From assembly GCA_965230265.1 (NCBI GenBank), contig OZ245999.1:3162001-3226000 (forward strand): a stretch of 64,000 bases of DNA, in the 5' to 3' direction. Every line of letters starts with the position of its first letter. Within the stretch, counting starts at the first letter, position 1. The position numbers were made by a program, and so were the translations under genes. This DNA is from JAJFKX01 sp965230265 (GTDB lineage Bacteria > Pseudomonadota > Gammaproteobacteria > Xanthomonadales > Wenzhouxiangellaceae). Of this stretch, positions 20,277 to 29,720 are shown in pieces. Under the pieces are notes generated by a model. The model was given only the letters and a program-made list of their open reading frames with translations. It was not told the origin of the DNA and did not search any database.

Positions 20277-22495
20277 AACCCAGCGGCATACTCAGCAAGC
20301 TGACCAATAGCGTATTGCTTAGTCGTATCCTGCCGGTACTGGCGGTGGCTGCTTTGTTATTGGCAGCTATATTGTTAGTAACCGATGTGCAGCAGGCAGG
20401 TGAGCGCATTTCGGTATTGAACCTATGGATTTTAGGCCTAGGCGTTATTGCCTTGCTGTTTTTGTTATCGGCCATCGGAGCACGCCTGTTTAATTTAATG
20501 CAGGCTTTGCGGCACGGGACACCCGGTGCTCGTTTGACCCGGCGATTGGTTCTGATTTTTTTGCTGTTGACCATTCCGCCGGTATTGATTGTGTATTTTT
20601 TCTCACTGGAGTTTTTGGAAGAAACCATCGATGGCTGGCTGGATGTTGGTCAGGAGCAAGCCCTTTCTGATTCACTGGAACTGGGGCGTTTGTTCCTTGA
20701 TCTGCGAACATTGGAAGCACAACGCAATGTCCGCGATCTGACCATCACACTAAGCGAAGAAACCGCTGGCCAGGAAGATGTTGACTGGTTTCCACTGCTG
20801 ATTGACCAGGTCAGCAGCAACGGCCCCAGCGAGCTTAGTATTCTGGATGGCAGCGGTGACGTATTGGCCACAGCCAGCATTACCGGTATTGGCTTAAACC
20901 CTGATCGTCCCAGTGATTTTACTTTGATCCAAATTCTGGATAACGGCCTGTATGCGGAGGCAGAACCGATCAATACCTCAACCAATAGCAATGTTCTGGA
21001 TGTCGATATTGATGGTGCTGGCTTGACCAATGCATTGAAAATCCGAGCTGCTATGGTCATGCAACAGCGCCCGGCCAATGCCGATCCGCGTATCTTGCAG
21101 GCCATTTATTACCTGCCAGAAAGCTTTACCAACCTGGCTAGCAATATTGAAAACGCGTTCTACCAAAACCAAACCGTCACTTTTTTAAGACAGGCACTAA
21201 AGGTCAGCTTTGTGATTATTCTGACCTTGGTGTTGTTATTGAGTGTGTTATTGGCAATTTTGGCTGCATTAACAGCAGCACAGCGCCTGGTGCGACCATT
21301 GACACAATTGGCACAGGCCACCGGAGAAGTCGCAACCGGCCGCTACCATCAGGAGCTGACCACTGAAAGTGCTGACGAGCTGGGCTTTTTGGTGGAGTCG
21401 TTTAATCAGATGAGTCTGGAGCTGGATCGCAGTCGTGCCGCATTGGAAGATCAGCGCCAATATCTGGAGACCATTCTGGGACGCTTATCAGCAGGGGTAT
21501 TGTCGATTGATGGTAATGGCCATTTGGTCACCAGCAATCCCAGTGCCAGTGATATTCTGGGTTATGCTTTAGAACCGTGGCACAAGCAGTCACTGGACAG
21601 CATTGCCAATCAGGAACCACGGCTGCAGATATTGTTCGAGCGTCTGGAAGAGCGCCGTCTGCAACAAGGTGAATGGCGTGAGGAGATTAAGCTGGGCGGA
21701 GAGGATAAACCGCTGGTTTTGATGTGCCGGGGCAGCCAGTTGGCCGGCGTGGATGCCGGCCTGGTGGTGGTCTTTGATGATGTCACCTTGCTGAATGAAA
21801 CCCAACGCGAAGCCGCCTGGGCAGAAGTCGCACAACGTCTCGCGCATGAGGTCAAAAACCCGTTGACACCGATCCGTTTATCTGCAGAACGTCTGGGTAT
21901 CAAGTTGTCCAATGTGCTCTCACCAGAGCATAAACAACTGCTGGAAAAATCCACCCGCACAATTATTCACCAGGTAGAGTCATTGCAATCACTGGTCAAT
22001 ACGTTTGGCGATTATGCGCGTGAACCACGAACCGTGTTGCGGCCGGTGGATATCCATGCTGTCATTGATGATGTGCTGGCCCTGTATGAGCCCAGTCAGG
22101 AGGGCGTTAGCTTTGAACGTCACCTGGATGCCGAGCCACCACTGGCGATGGCTGACCCTGACCGTTTACGTCAAATTCTGAACAATTTGATACGTAATGC
22201 TATTGAAGCGTGCAACGACAACGATACCCCACTACAAATTGAGTTGACCACCAGCAATCACACCAAAAACCAATTACCCGGTATTGCTCTGAGTGTTGCC
22301 GATAACGGGCCGGGCATACGTCCAGACTTACAGGAGCGCATATTCGAACCCTATGTCACCAGCAAAAACCGCGGTACTGGCCTGGGCCTGGCGATTGTGA
22401 AACGCCTGATGGATCAACATGGTGGCAGCATTCGTGTAGAAAACCGCGAGAGTGGCGGTGCCGAAATTTGGTTATGGTTACCAGCGGCAGCATAG
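20273..22495 (+). CDS. ntrY: NtrY-type sensor histidine kinase
   Basis: This 740-residue membrane kinase has three N-terminal transmembrane segments (about residues 15-110), a periplasmic region of roughly 180 residues and a fourth membrane segment. HAMP (LVRPLTQLAQATGEVATGRY) and PAS (ETILGRLSAGVLSIDGNG) domains follow. The HisKA domain carries phospho-acceptor His525 in AHEVKNPLTPIRLSAERL. The ATPase domain shows the N box NLIRNAIEACND, VADNGPGI and GTGLGLAIVKRLM. It pairs with ntrX 54 nt downstream. The family responds to nitrogen or redox status; the signal here is unknown. Confidence 0.93.
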   Translation: MKPSGILSKLTNSVLLSRILPVLAVAALLLAAILLVTDVQQAGERISVLNLWILGLGVIALLFLLSAIGARLFNLMQALRHGTPGARLTRRLVLIFLLLTIPPVLIVYFFSLEFLEETIDGWLDVGQEQALSDSLELGRLFLDLRTLEAQRNVRDLTITLSEETAGQEDVDWFPLLIDQVSSNGPSELSILDGSGDVLATASITGIGLNPDRPSDFTLIQILDNGLYAEAEPINTSTNSNVLDVDIDGAGLTNALKIRAAMVMQQRPANADPRILQAIYYLPESFTNLASNIENAFYQNQTVTFLRQALKVSFVIILTLVLLLSVLLAILAALTAAQRLVRPLTQLAQATGEVATGRYHQELTTESADELGFLVESFNQMSLELDRSRAALEDQRQYLETILGRLSAGVLSIDGNGHLVTSNPSASDILGYALEPWHKQSLDSIANQEPRLQILFERLEERRLQQGEWREEIKLGGEDKPLVLMCRGSQLAGVDAGLVVVFDDVTLLNETQREAAWAEVAQRLAHEVKNPLTPIRLSAERLGIKLSNVLSPEHKQLLEKSTRTIIHQVESLQSLVNTFGDYAREPRTVLRPVDIHAVIDDVLALYEPSQEGVSFERHLDAEPPLAMADPDRLRQILNNLIRNAIEACNDNDTPLQIELTTSNHTKNQLPGIALSVADNGPGIRPDLQERIFEPYVTSKNRGTGLGLAIVKRLMDQHGGSIRVENRESGGAEIWLWLPAAA

Positions 22496-22549
22496 CCGTT
22501 ACCGCACTTGTGTGGTAAATTTGCAACAGATTTTTTCAGCGCAGATAAA

Positions 22550-23845
22550 ATGTCCACACCCCACATCCTGGTTGTTGATGATGAACACGATATCCGTGAG
22601 TTGATATCCGATATTCTGATTGACGAAGGCTACCAGGTCAGTACCGCTGGCAATGCCGAACAGGCCCATCAGCACTATGCCGATGATCCACTGGATTTGG
22701 TGTTGTTGGATATCTGGATGCCTGATGCCGACGGTATCAGTGTATTGCAAACCTGGCAGGCCACACAGGCTCTACTGTGCCCGGTGGTAATGATGTCTGG
22801 ACATGGCACTGTAGAAACCGCAGTCCAGGCTACTCGCCTGGGCGCGTCAGATTTTATTGAAAAACCCATTGCACTGGCGCGCCTGCTGGCCACAGTCAAA
22901 CAAACATTGGAACAATCAAAAACCGATCAGGACGCTATAGCCTTACCGAATAACCCCTTGCCTCCGATCGCTGAACCACAGGGGAAAAGCGCTCTGCGCA
23001 ATGACCTGCGAAGACAAATGCGGCAACTGGCTGAGCACCCACATCATTATAGTGTTGTCGGTGCATCGGGGACACAAAAAAACGGCATTGCAGGCTGGGT
23101 TCATCAGCACAGCAATATGGCTGATAAACCGCTGCTGACCTATGAAGATGCCGAACAACTGGACAACCTGATCAAGCATGACAAACTGTGTGGCAGCCTG
23201 ATCCTGAACGCACAATACCTGCCTGATCTATCGCACCAAAATCGTTTGGCCCAGTACATAAAGGAAGCTGCAGCCACTGATTTAAGAGTGGTGCTGTTAA
23301 CCGAGCTCACACCACGCGCATTATTGGAAGATGAGCTGATCGGTGAACCGCTTTATTTTGCTGTCAGTGCTGCAGTATTGAACTTGCCATCGCTGAATGA
23401 ACACATTGAAGATGTTCCTGATCTGATACGTTACTACACCGAATTATTACCCGATCAGGAAAGTTTGCCATACCGGCATATGTCTTTGGCCGGACAAAAC
23501 TGTTTGCGGCAATACACCTGGCCTGGCAACGAGCAGGAATTAATTAACCTGATTCGGCAGTTGTTGTTATTGGGCAGCGAGGGCGAAATCACCCGTGAGG
23601 AAGTTGAACAGGTATTGGCCAATCAATCCGCCACGGCTGCCCGCTACACCGGCAGCAGTATTTTTGATCAACCCCTGCGCCAGGCCCGCGAAGATTTTGA
23701 ACGCGAATATTTAATTTACCATCTGCAGCGCGCTGATGGCAGTGTTGGGGCAATGGCCGAACTGGTGGGTATGGAGCGTACGCATTTATACCGTAAGCTG
23801 CGTGGTCTGGGCTTAGACCCGAAACAAATTTCGCGCAGTGACTGA
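22550..23845 (+). CDS. ntrX: NtrX-like response regulator with degenerate AAA+ domain
   Basis: This 431-residue regulator starts at ATG 22550 (MSTPHILVVDDEHD); the frame is open 14 codons further upstream but those residues are atypical. The receiver domain (1-120) is intact with acidic pocket Asp10/Asp11, phospho-acceptor Asp54 and Lys105. The central region aligns with a sigma-54 AAA+ domain but its Walker A position reads GASGTQKN (171-178) instead of GESGTGKE, and no GAFTGA loop is present. The C-terminal Fis-type helix-turn-helix (GSVGAMAELVGMERTHLYRKL) is intact. It should therefore bind DNA and be phosphorylated by NtrY but probably cannot remodel sigma-54 polymerase. Confidence 0.85.
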   Translation: MSTPHILVVDDEHDIRELISDILIDEGYQVSTAGNAEQAHQHYADDPLDLVLLDIWMPDADGISVLQTWQATQALLCPVVMMSGHGTVETAVQATRLGASDFIEKPIALARLLATVKQTLEQSKTDQDAIALPNNPLPPIAEPQGKSALRNDLRRQMRQLAEHPHHYSVVGASGTQKNGIAGWVHQHSNMADKPLLTYEDAEQLDNLIKHDKLCGSLILNAQYLPDLSHQNRLAQYIKEAAATDLRVVLLTELTPRALLEDELIGEPLYFAVSAAVLNLPSLNEHIEDVPDLIRYYTELLPDQESLPYRHMSLAGQNCLRQYTWPGNEQELINLIRQLLLLGSEGEITREEVEQVLANQSATAARYTGSSIFDQPLRQAREDFEREYLIYHLQRADGSVGAMAELVGMERTHLYRKLRGLGLDPKQISRSD

Positions 23846-23897
23846 ATCGTTTTAATCTTGAGAAACCTGCGGAACACACTAAACTGACGTTCATCCT

Positions 23898-25274
23898 ATG
23901 AAAATTATTATCCTTGGAGCAGGTCAGGTTGGCGCTGGACTGGCGTTTAGCCTGGTGCGTGAAAATAACGACATCACCATTGTCGATACCGATGACACCC
24001 GCCTGCGTGAATTGCAGGACCGTATCGATATCCGTGGTGTGGTGGGTAATGGCTCACACCCACAAGTGCTCATGCGGGCAGGCGTGGAAGATGCCGATAT
24101 GGTGGTGGCAGTGACCAACAGTGATGAAGTCAATATGATTGCCTGTCAAATTGCCTATACCCTGTTCAACACACCCACCCGTATTGCCCGTGTCCGTGAA
24201 GCTGAGTACCTGGCGCACACCAAGCTGTTTGAACGTCAGCATATTCCTATTGATTTACTGATCAGCCCGGAACAACTGGTTTGTGATCACATCAAACACC
24301 TGATCGAATATCCCGGCGCATTACAGGTACTGGACTTTGCCAATGGCAAGGCACAGATGGTGGCAGTAAGAGCGCTATCAGATGGGCCGTTGGTTGGTCA
24401 TGAGTTGCGCGCATTAAGAGAGCGTATTCCCAAAGAGGTGGACGCACGTGTTGTCGCCATATTCCGTGACAATGAAGCCATTATTCCCGAAGGAGACACC
24501 ATCGTACGGCGTGATGACTTGGTGTTTTTCCTTGCCGCCCACAACGATATCCGTACTGTGATGCGTGAACTGCGGCGTTTGGATGACCCAATCAAACGCG
24601 TGATACTGGCCGGTGGCGGCAATATCGGCGCCAAACTTGCCGAGGAGTTGGAAGACCACTACCACGTTAAACTGATAGAGCGCAGTCCAAGTAGAGCTCG
24701 CAGCATCGCTGAAAAACTGGAAAAAACGATTGTCTTGGTCGGTGATTGTGCCGATGAAGAGTTATTGAATGAAGAGGGCATTGATCGTATTGACGTGTTT
24801 TGTGCACTGACCAATGATGATGAAGCCAATATTTTGTCTTCCATGCTGGCCAAACGTTTGGGTGCAGGCAAAGTGCTGACCTTAATCAATCGCCCCGCCT
24901 ACGCTGACCTGGTGGAAAGCGATCGCATCGATGTTGCCATTTCCCCGCGTCAAGTGACCATCGGTGCGTTGTTGACACGTATCCGCCGTGGCAATGTTGC
25001 CAGAGTGCATTCTCTGCGACGCGGAGCTGCCGAAGCCATTGAAGCGGTCGCCGAGGGCAACCCCAATAACTCCAAAGTGGTCGGCCGCAGAATTGACGAA
25101 GTGCAATTACCTGAAGGCACAACCATCGGCGGCGTGGTGCGGGATGATAAGGTACTGATAGCCCATCACGACACAGTGATAGAAACCGGCGATCACGTTA
25201 TTCTTTTGGTGACTGACAAACGCCATATTCATGAGATTGAACAATTGTTTGAAGTCTCGGCAACTTTCATTTAG
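23898..25274 (+). CDS. trkA: Trk potassium uptake regulatory protein TrkA
   Basis: This 458-residue cytoplasmic protein gates TrkH/TrkG potassium channels in response to NAD(H) or ATP. Two tandem RCK units are visible: the first begins MKIIILGAGQVGAGLAFSL and the second near residue 234 with RVILAGGGNIGAKLAEEL; each is followed by a TrkA_C domain. The upstream ntrX gene ends 52 nt before it, and trkH starts 12 nt after it. Confidence 0.97.
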   Translation: MKIIILGAGQVGAGLAFSLVRENNDITIVDTDDTRLRELQDRIDIRGVVGNGSHPQVLMRAGVEDADMVVAVTNSDEVNMIACQIAYTLFNTPTRIARVREAEYLAHTKLFERQHIPIDLLISPEQLVCDHIKHLIEYPGALQVLDFANGKAQMVAVRALSDGPLVGHELRALRERIPKEVDARVVAIFRDNEAIIPEGDTIVRRDDLVFFLAAHNDIRTVMRELRRLDDPIKRVILAGGGNIGAKLAEELEDHYHVKLIERSPSRARSIAEKLEKTIVLVGDCADEELLNEEGIDRIDVFCALTNDDEANILSSMLAKRLGAGKVLTLINRPAYADLVESDRIDVAISPRQVTIGALLTRIRRGNVARVHSLRRGAAEAIEAVAEGNPNNSKVVGRRIDEVQLPEGTTIGGVVRDDKVLIAHHDTVIETGDHVILLVTDKRHIHEIEQLFEVSATFI

Positions 25275-25286
25275 AAAAATCGATCC

Positions 25287-26738
25287 ATGACAGCAGCAAC
25301 TCTGCAACGAATTTTTGGATTACTGCTGACCTTAACCGGTTGCAGCCAGATTCCACCTTTGCTGGTGTCTTTGTATTACTACGATGCCAGTTTCGAGCCT
25401 TTTCTGATCAGCGCCTGCGCCGAGATTCTTATTGGTTTACTGCTGTTTTTACCCGTGCGTCACGGCAGCGTTGAATTACGGGTACGTGATGGTTTTCTGG
25501 TGGTGGTTATGGCTTGGCTGACCGTTGGAATTGGTGGCGCCATTCCACTGTGGCTACTCAAGCAACCTCATATCAGTGCGGTCGATGGCCTGTTTGAAGC
25601 CATGTCAGCACTGACCACCACTGGCGCAACGGTACTGACCAATTTGGAGACGCTGCCACGTGGTGTGCTGTATCACCGCGCACAACTGCAATGGCTGGGA
25701 GGAATTGGCATTATCGTACTGGCGGTGGCCATTTTGCCCATGCTGCGAATTGGAGGTATGCAGCTGTTCCGTGCAGAAACGCCAGGGCCGATGAAAGACT
25801 CCAAACTTACACCGCGCATCACAGAAACAGCCAAAGCACTGTGGCTGATCTACCTGGCTCTGACCGTAGCATGTGCCATGGCTTATTGGCTTGCCGGCAT
25901 GGGTTTATTTGATGCAGTCACACATGCTTTTACTACTTTGCCAATCGGTGGTTTTTCCAACTATGACACCAGTATTGGGTATTTCGGCAATCCATTGATT
26001 GAAATGATTGCAATGGTGTTTATGGTTATTGCAGGTATGAATTTTGCGCTGCATTTTATTGCCTGGCGCAATGCCAGTATTCAGGCCTATTTTCAGGACT
26101 CTGAGTTGCGCGCATTTTTGGGTTTGCTCATTGTTTTTATTCTGCTAACCACGGTGGAAATTTTGCGTTTGGGGGTTACACCAAATATCGGCGATGCACT
26201 GCGGCTGGGTGCTTTTCAGACCATTTCCACCATGACCACCACAGGTTATACCACCGATAGTTTTTATCTGTGGCCAAGCTATTTGCCATCGCTGTTTTTG
26301 TTTTTATGTGTGATTGGCGGTTGCGCTGGTTCCACTGGAGGTGGCATGAAAGTTATCCGGGTGATGCTGCTTTACAAACAAATGGTGCGTGAAATCAAAC
26401 GTCTGGTACACCCCAATGCCGTGCTGGCCATAAAGCTGGGCGATCGTGCTATTTCTGACAATGTCATTAGTGCAGTGTGGGCTTTTTTCTTTTTGTATAT
26501 CACCAGCATTGTGTGTATCGCCACGTTATTGCAGGCCAGTGGGTTGGATCCGGTGACAGCCTTTTCTGCGACTGTTGCCTGCTTAACCAATCTGGGTCCG
26601 GGACTGGGTGAAGTAGGCCCGCATTACGGCACCCTGGAAGCTTTCCCTAAACTATTGTTGACATTTGCCATGCTGCTGGGTCGTCTGGAGCTATTTACTT
26701 TACTGGTGTTGTTCACACCCGGTTTTTGGAAAGACTAA
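25287..26738 (+). CDS. trkH: Trk potassium transporter subunit TrkH
   Basis: This 483-residue polytopic inner-membrane protein has four pore repeats with filter-like segments (SALTTTGATVL, FTTLPIGGFSN, TMTTTGYTTD, CLTNLGPGLGE). The GCAGSTGGGMKVIRV segment after the third repeat is typical of the TrkH intramembrane loop. Ten or so membrane helices can be counted. Together with TrkA it forms the low-affinity K+ uptake system. Confidence 0.97.
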   Translation: MTAATLQRIFGLLLTLTGCSQIPPLLVSLYYYDASFEPFLISACAEILIGLLLFLPVRHGSVELRVRDGFLVVVMAWLTVGIGGAIPLWLLKQPHISAVDGLFEAMSALTTTGATVLTNLETLPRGVLYHRAQLQWLGGIGIIVLAVAILPMLRIGGMQLFRAETPGPMKDSKLTPRITETAKALWLIYLALTVACAMAYWLAGMGLFDAVTHAFTTLPIGGFSNYDTSIGYFGNPLIEMIAMVFMVIAGMNFALHFIAWRNASIQAYFQDSELRAFLGLLIVFILLTTVEILRLGVTPNIGDALRLGAFQTISTMTTTGYTTDSFYLWPSYLPSLFLFLCVIGGCAGSTGGGMKVIRVMLLYKQMVREIKRLVHPNAVLAIKLGDRAISDNVISAVWAFFFLYITSIVCIATLLQASGLDPVTAFSATVACLTNLGPGLGEVGPHYGTLEAFPKLLLTFAMLLGRLELFTLLVLFTPGFWKD

Positions 26739-27049
26739 TGGTCAATATAGCGGCGTTGGAAAAGCTACTCGATGGGCCACGCGATAACGCCATGCTGCGT
26801 TTGACTTTGGCAAAACAATTGGCTGATCTAGACAAGCTTGAGGATGCTATCAGGCATTTACAGGTTGCGGTATCCATGCAGGAGCAATATAGCGCAGCCT
26901 GGAAACTACTGGGGAAATGTCTCGCGCTAAATGGGGCAAACGAGCAGGCTCAAGAAGCCTATCGACAAGGTATTGTTTCCGCCCAGGCTCAGGGTGATAA
27001 GCAAAGCGAAAAAGAGATGAGGGTTTTTTTAAAGCGCCTGGATAAATAA
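26738..27049 (+). CDS. Small tetratricopeptide-repeat protein
   Basis: This roughly 103-residue protein has two to three degenerate TPR units (ALEKLLDGPRDNAMLRLTLA, AIRHLQVAVSMQEQYSAAWK, KCLALNGANEQAQEAYRQG). The preferred start ATG at 26738 shares one base with the trkH stop (TAATG), a coupling signal; an alternative ATG at 26726 would add four residues. No signal peptide or membrane segment is seen. TPRs mediate protein contacts, but the partner is unknown. It is the last gene of the plus-strand run; the next gene is convergent. Confidence 0.78.
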   Translation: MVNIAALEKLLDGPRDNAMLRLTLAKQLADLDKLEDAIRHLQVAVSMQEQYSAAWKLLGKCLALNGANEQAQEAYRQGIVSAQAQGDKQSEKEMRVFLKRLDK

Positions 27050-27110
27050 AGCACTGCTTGCTGCTGGTCCGAGGTGGCATCAATCAGCAGACCTACTGCT
27101 GCAACCTTGA

Positions 27111-27965
27111 TTATTGAAACCGGTTATATGACCACTGATACTGCGGCAGACTCCAATGCGCGCACTGTTCTACTGCCTCATTTAAAGCTGCCAATGCAAT
27201 CGCATCATCATCGGCATCAATACCAAACGGTGCCGAAATGATACGCAATTTAAAACTGTGATTGTCCGACAACCGCTGACAGCCGGCGAACACGACTGAA
27301 CAACCTGTCTTGCGTACCAACCTGGTCAATAAAGTCATTGTTGCTGCTGACTGGCCAAACAAGGGCGCTTGGTAACCCTGGCCGGATTTAGGTCGTTGAT
27401 CAGGCAAAATGCCAATATAACCGCCCTGACGCAGAATTTGTACCAAACGGCGGATGCCGGCAGCAGAAGCCGGCACAGCTTCGCCGCCTGTGCGTTCACG
27501 GTATTCTCGCAAACGTTGATCAAACCGGACATCGTTCGGTGGCTTATACAATATCGCTGTATGGTCTAATTTTGCGCTTAGGTACAGGCCCACCAGTTCC
27601 CATTGTCCAAAATGTGGAACAGCAACGATCACACCACTGCCACGCCGATGAGCAACTTCTAGAACATCCCAGCCTTCAACTTCAGTCACCAGCCCCAGCA
27701 ACCGATTGCCCGGCGTGTGCCACAACAAACCACTTTCCAGCAACGAATAGGCCCGGTGCTGTAAATGTTGTTTTAATAGCTGGTTTTGCTGCTGTTGATT
27801 CAATGCTGGCAAGCAACGGGCGATATTGGCCCGAGCGCGATCTCTGCGGCGATTGGGCAGTATCAGCAATAGCCAGGACAGTGTCCGCGCCAACATTAAC
27901 CGAAGCGATGTCGGTAACACCGTTGGTAATTTGGTCAGCCAGATCAGATAATCTATTTTTGCCAC
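27111..27965 (-). CDS. LpxL/HtrB-family lipid A-type acyltransferase
   Basis: This 284-residue protein has an N-terminal membrane-associated segment and the LPLAT core: HFGQWE provides the H-x4-E catalytic motif, followed by ILPDQRPKSGQG and a conserved RLVRKTGCSVVFAGCQRL segment. Family members add secondary acyl chains to lipid A on the cytoplasmic face of the inner membrane. Exact acyl specificity cannot be read from the sequence. It diverges from dtd with only 24 nt between the starts, so the two promoters overlap or lie inside the neighbouring genes. Confidence 0.86.
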   Translation of the reverse strand: MAKIDYLIWLTKLPTVLPTSLRLMLARTLSWLLLILPNRRRDRARANIARCLPALNQQQQNQLLKQHLQHRAYSLLESGLLWHTPGNRLLGLVTEVEGWDVLEVAHRRGSGVIVAVPHFGQWELVGLYLSAKLDHTAILYKPPNDVRFDQRLREYRERTGGEAVPASAAGIRRLVQILRQGGYIGILPDQRPKSGQGYQAPLFGQSAATMTLLTRLVRKTGCSVVFAGCQRLSDNHSFKLRIISAPFGIDADDDAIALAALNEAVEQCAHWSLPQYQWSYNRFQ

Positions 27966-27989
27966 AGGTCTATTTCGGATAATGAATTA

Positions 27990-28439
27990 ATGATTGTACT
28001 GCTTCAACGTGTCAGTCGGTCGGCTGTAAGCGTCGATGGACAGACTATTGCGCAAATTGATCAGGGGATTTTAGCCTTAATCGGTTTTGAACGCGGTGAC
28101 GGTAACACCGAACTGGAACGCATGGGTCAGCGTTTGCTGAACTACCGTATCTTTTCGGATGAACAAGGCAAGATGAATTTAAATGTTCAACAAGTTGGCG
28201 GCGGCGTCCTGCTGGTGCCGCAGTTTACCCTGGCTGCCGATACCCATCGAGGCAATCGACCAAGCTTTTCCATTGCCGCTGCGCCGGATGATGGTCGCCG
28301 TTTGTTCCAGCAGTTTACCGCACTAATTCAACAACGACATACTGATACTGCCTGTGGTGAGTTTGGTGCGGATATGCAGGTCAGCCTGGTGAATGATGGT
28401 CCAGTGACCTTTTGGTTGCAGGTAAAGCCTAAAGATTAA
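27990..28439 (+). CDS. dtd: D-aminoacyl-tRNA deacylase
   Basis: This 149-residue enzyme hydrolyses D-aminoacyl-tRNA (and Gly-tRNA(Ala)), proofreading chirality during translation. The protein begins MIVLLQRVSRSAVSVDG and carries the VPQFTLAAD segment (normally SQFTL) and the NDGPVTF Gly-Pro motif at the C-terminus. Length matches the family. The stop is immediately followed by the arsR upstream region. Confidence 0.95.
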   Translation: MIVLLQRVSRSAVSVDGQTIAQIDQGILALIGFERGDGNTELERMGQRLLNYRIFSDEQGKMNLNVQQVGGGVLLVPQFTLAADTHRGNRPSFSIAAAPDDGRRLFQQFTALIQQRHTDTACGEFGADMQVSLVNDGPVTFWLQVKPKD

Positions 28440-28442
28440 ATT

Positions 28443-28468
28443 TATATATGGTAATGTGTTCATATATA
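28443..28468. promoter_or_regulatory. Palindromic operator candidate for the ArsR regulator
   Basis: A perfect inverted repeat with 8-nt arms (TATATATG and CATATATA) and a 10-nt spacer lies 22 nt before the arsR start. ArsR/SmtB metal sensors bind AT-rich inverted repeats of about this size and usually repress their own operon. Assignment rests on position and symmetry only. Confidence 0.5.
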
Positions 28469-28490
28469 TTCATAAACACCAGGCAACCCT

Positions 28491-28808
28491 TTGAGCTTAG
28501 AAATCAAACCCGCCAGTGATCAACAATTAAGCAAGGCGGCCGAACTACTATCGGCCTTGGCTTATCCCGGTCGTTTACGGATCATGTGGTTACTGGCAGA
28601 ACATGGGCAGCAGTCCGTTGGGCAGATGGGCAACATGTTGCTGATGGATCAAAGCACACTATCGCACCAGTTGCGCATTCTGCGTCAGGCAAAGCTGGTT
28701 AAGACAACCCGTCAGGGCAGACATATCTTTTACCAGATCGCCGACCAGCATGTGCTGCACATCATTCATGATGCCATTGTGCATGCGAACGAGGCCCAAC
28801 ATGCATAA
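28491..28808 (+). CDS. ArsR-family metalloregulator
   Basis: This 105-residue winged-helix repressor has the ArsR recognition region (LLMDQSTLSHQLRILRQAKL) and the wing (VKTTRQGRHIFYQIAD). The start is a TTG at 28491, with AGG 7 nt upstream; the next in-frame ATG would delete the first helices. The C-terminal helix is rich in His (HVLHIIHDAIVHANEAQH), resembling the alpha5 zinc site of SmtB/CzrA sensors, whereas a CxC arsenite site is absent. Zn(II)-type sensing is therefore likely. It overlaps the downstream CDF transporter gene by 8 nt. Confidence 0.88.
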   Translation: MSLEIKPASDQQLSKAAELLSALAYPGRLRIMWLLAEHGQQSVGQMGNMLLMDQSTLSHQLRILRQAKLVKTTRQGRHIFYQIADQHVLHIIHDAIVHANEAQHA

Positions 28809-29676
28809 TCACAACCACCATTCACATTCGCGTGGCAACGAGCGAAAAGTTTTTTGGGCAATGCTGGTGACCGGCTCATTTATGCTGGTAGAAGTGGTTG
28901 GCGGTATCGTTTCAGGTTCATTGGCATTGCTGGCCGATGCCGGACACATGCTCAGTGATTTTGCTGCACTGCTGCTGGCGTTTATCGCCTTTCGCATCAG
29001 CCACAAACCAGCAGATGATAAACGCAGCTTTGGCTACGATCGTTTCCAAATTCTGGCCGCCTTTATTAATGGCATGGCATTAATTGCCATTGCAGTATGG
29101 ATCTGTTTTACCGCCGGGCAGCGTTTTTTTGAGCCGGTACAAGTATTGGCTGGTCCGATGCTGATCATTGCTGTAATCGGTCTAATCATCAACATAATCG
29201 TCTTCAAGATACTGAGCGCCAAGGACACTGATAATCTGAATATCCGTGCTGCTGCACTGCATGTGATGGGTGATCTACTCGGTTCAGTGGCCGCCATTAT
29301 TGCCGCACTCATTATTATGCTGACTGGGTGGATGCCTGCCGACCCACTCTTATCGGTTATCGTCGCCTTGCTGGTGCTTCGAGCCGGCATTAACGTCATT
29401 CGCCATTCTGGACATATCCTGCTCGAAGGTACACCAGATAATATCCCTCAGGATTCGATCTTATCAGAACTGAAGGCCATCAAAGGTGTGCAAGATGTAC
29501 ACCATCTGCATGTCTGGGCATTAACAGCTGAGCGCCGTCTAGCGACTGTGCATGTCGTGACTGAACCGGATCAGGTCGATCAGGTGCGGATTAGTGTGGG
29601 TCGTGTATTGCGTGAACAGTTCAGCATTTCACATCCAACTGTGCAGATCGAAATCAAACGTTGTGATGCTAACTGA
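28801..29676 (+). CDS. Cation diffusion facilitator (CzcD/ZitB-like zinc exporter)
   Basis: This 291-residue inner-membrane antiporter starts at ATG 28801 with a His-rich N-terminus (HNHNHHSHS). Six membrane helices are visible. The metal site is formed by DAGHMLSD in helix 2 and HVMGDLLGS in helix 5. The C-terminal cytoplasmic domain includes HHLHVWALT. CDF proteins of this subgroup export Zn(II), Co(II) or Cd(II). The overlap with the ArsR-type gene indicates one metal-responsive operon. Confidence 0.93.
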   Translation: MHNHNHHSHSRGNERKVFWAMLVTGSFMLVEVVGGIVSGSLALLADAGHMLSDFAALLLAFIAFRISHKPADDKRSFGYDRFQILAAFINGMALIAIAVWICFTAGQRFFEPVQVLAGPMLIIAVIGLIINIIVFKILSAKDTDNLNIRAAALHVMGDLLGSVAAIIAALIIMLTGWMPADPLLSVIVALLVLRAGINVIRHSGHILLEGTPDNIPQDSILSELKAIKGVQDVHHLHVWALTAERRLATVHVVTEPDQVDQVRISVGRVLREQFSISHPTVQIEIKRCDAN

Positions 29677-29720
29677 TAATGTAGAACTGTAGTGCCAGTA
29701 AAACAATAAAGTGGGTCTGA

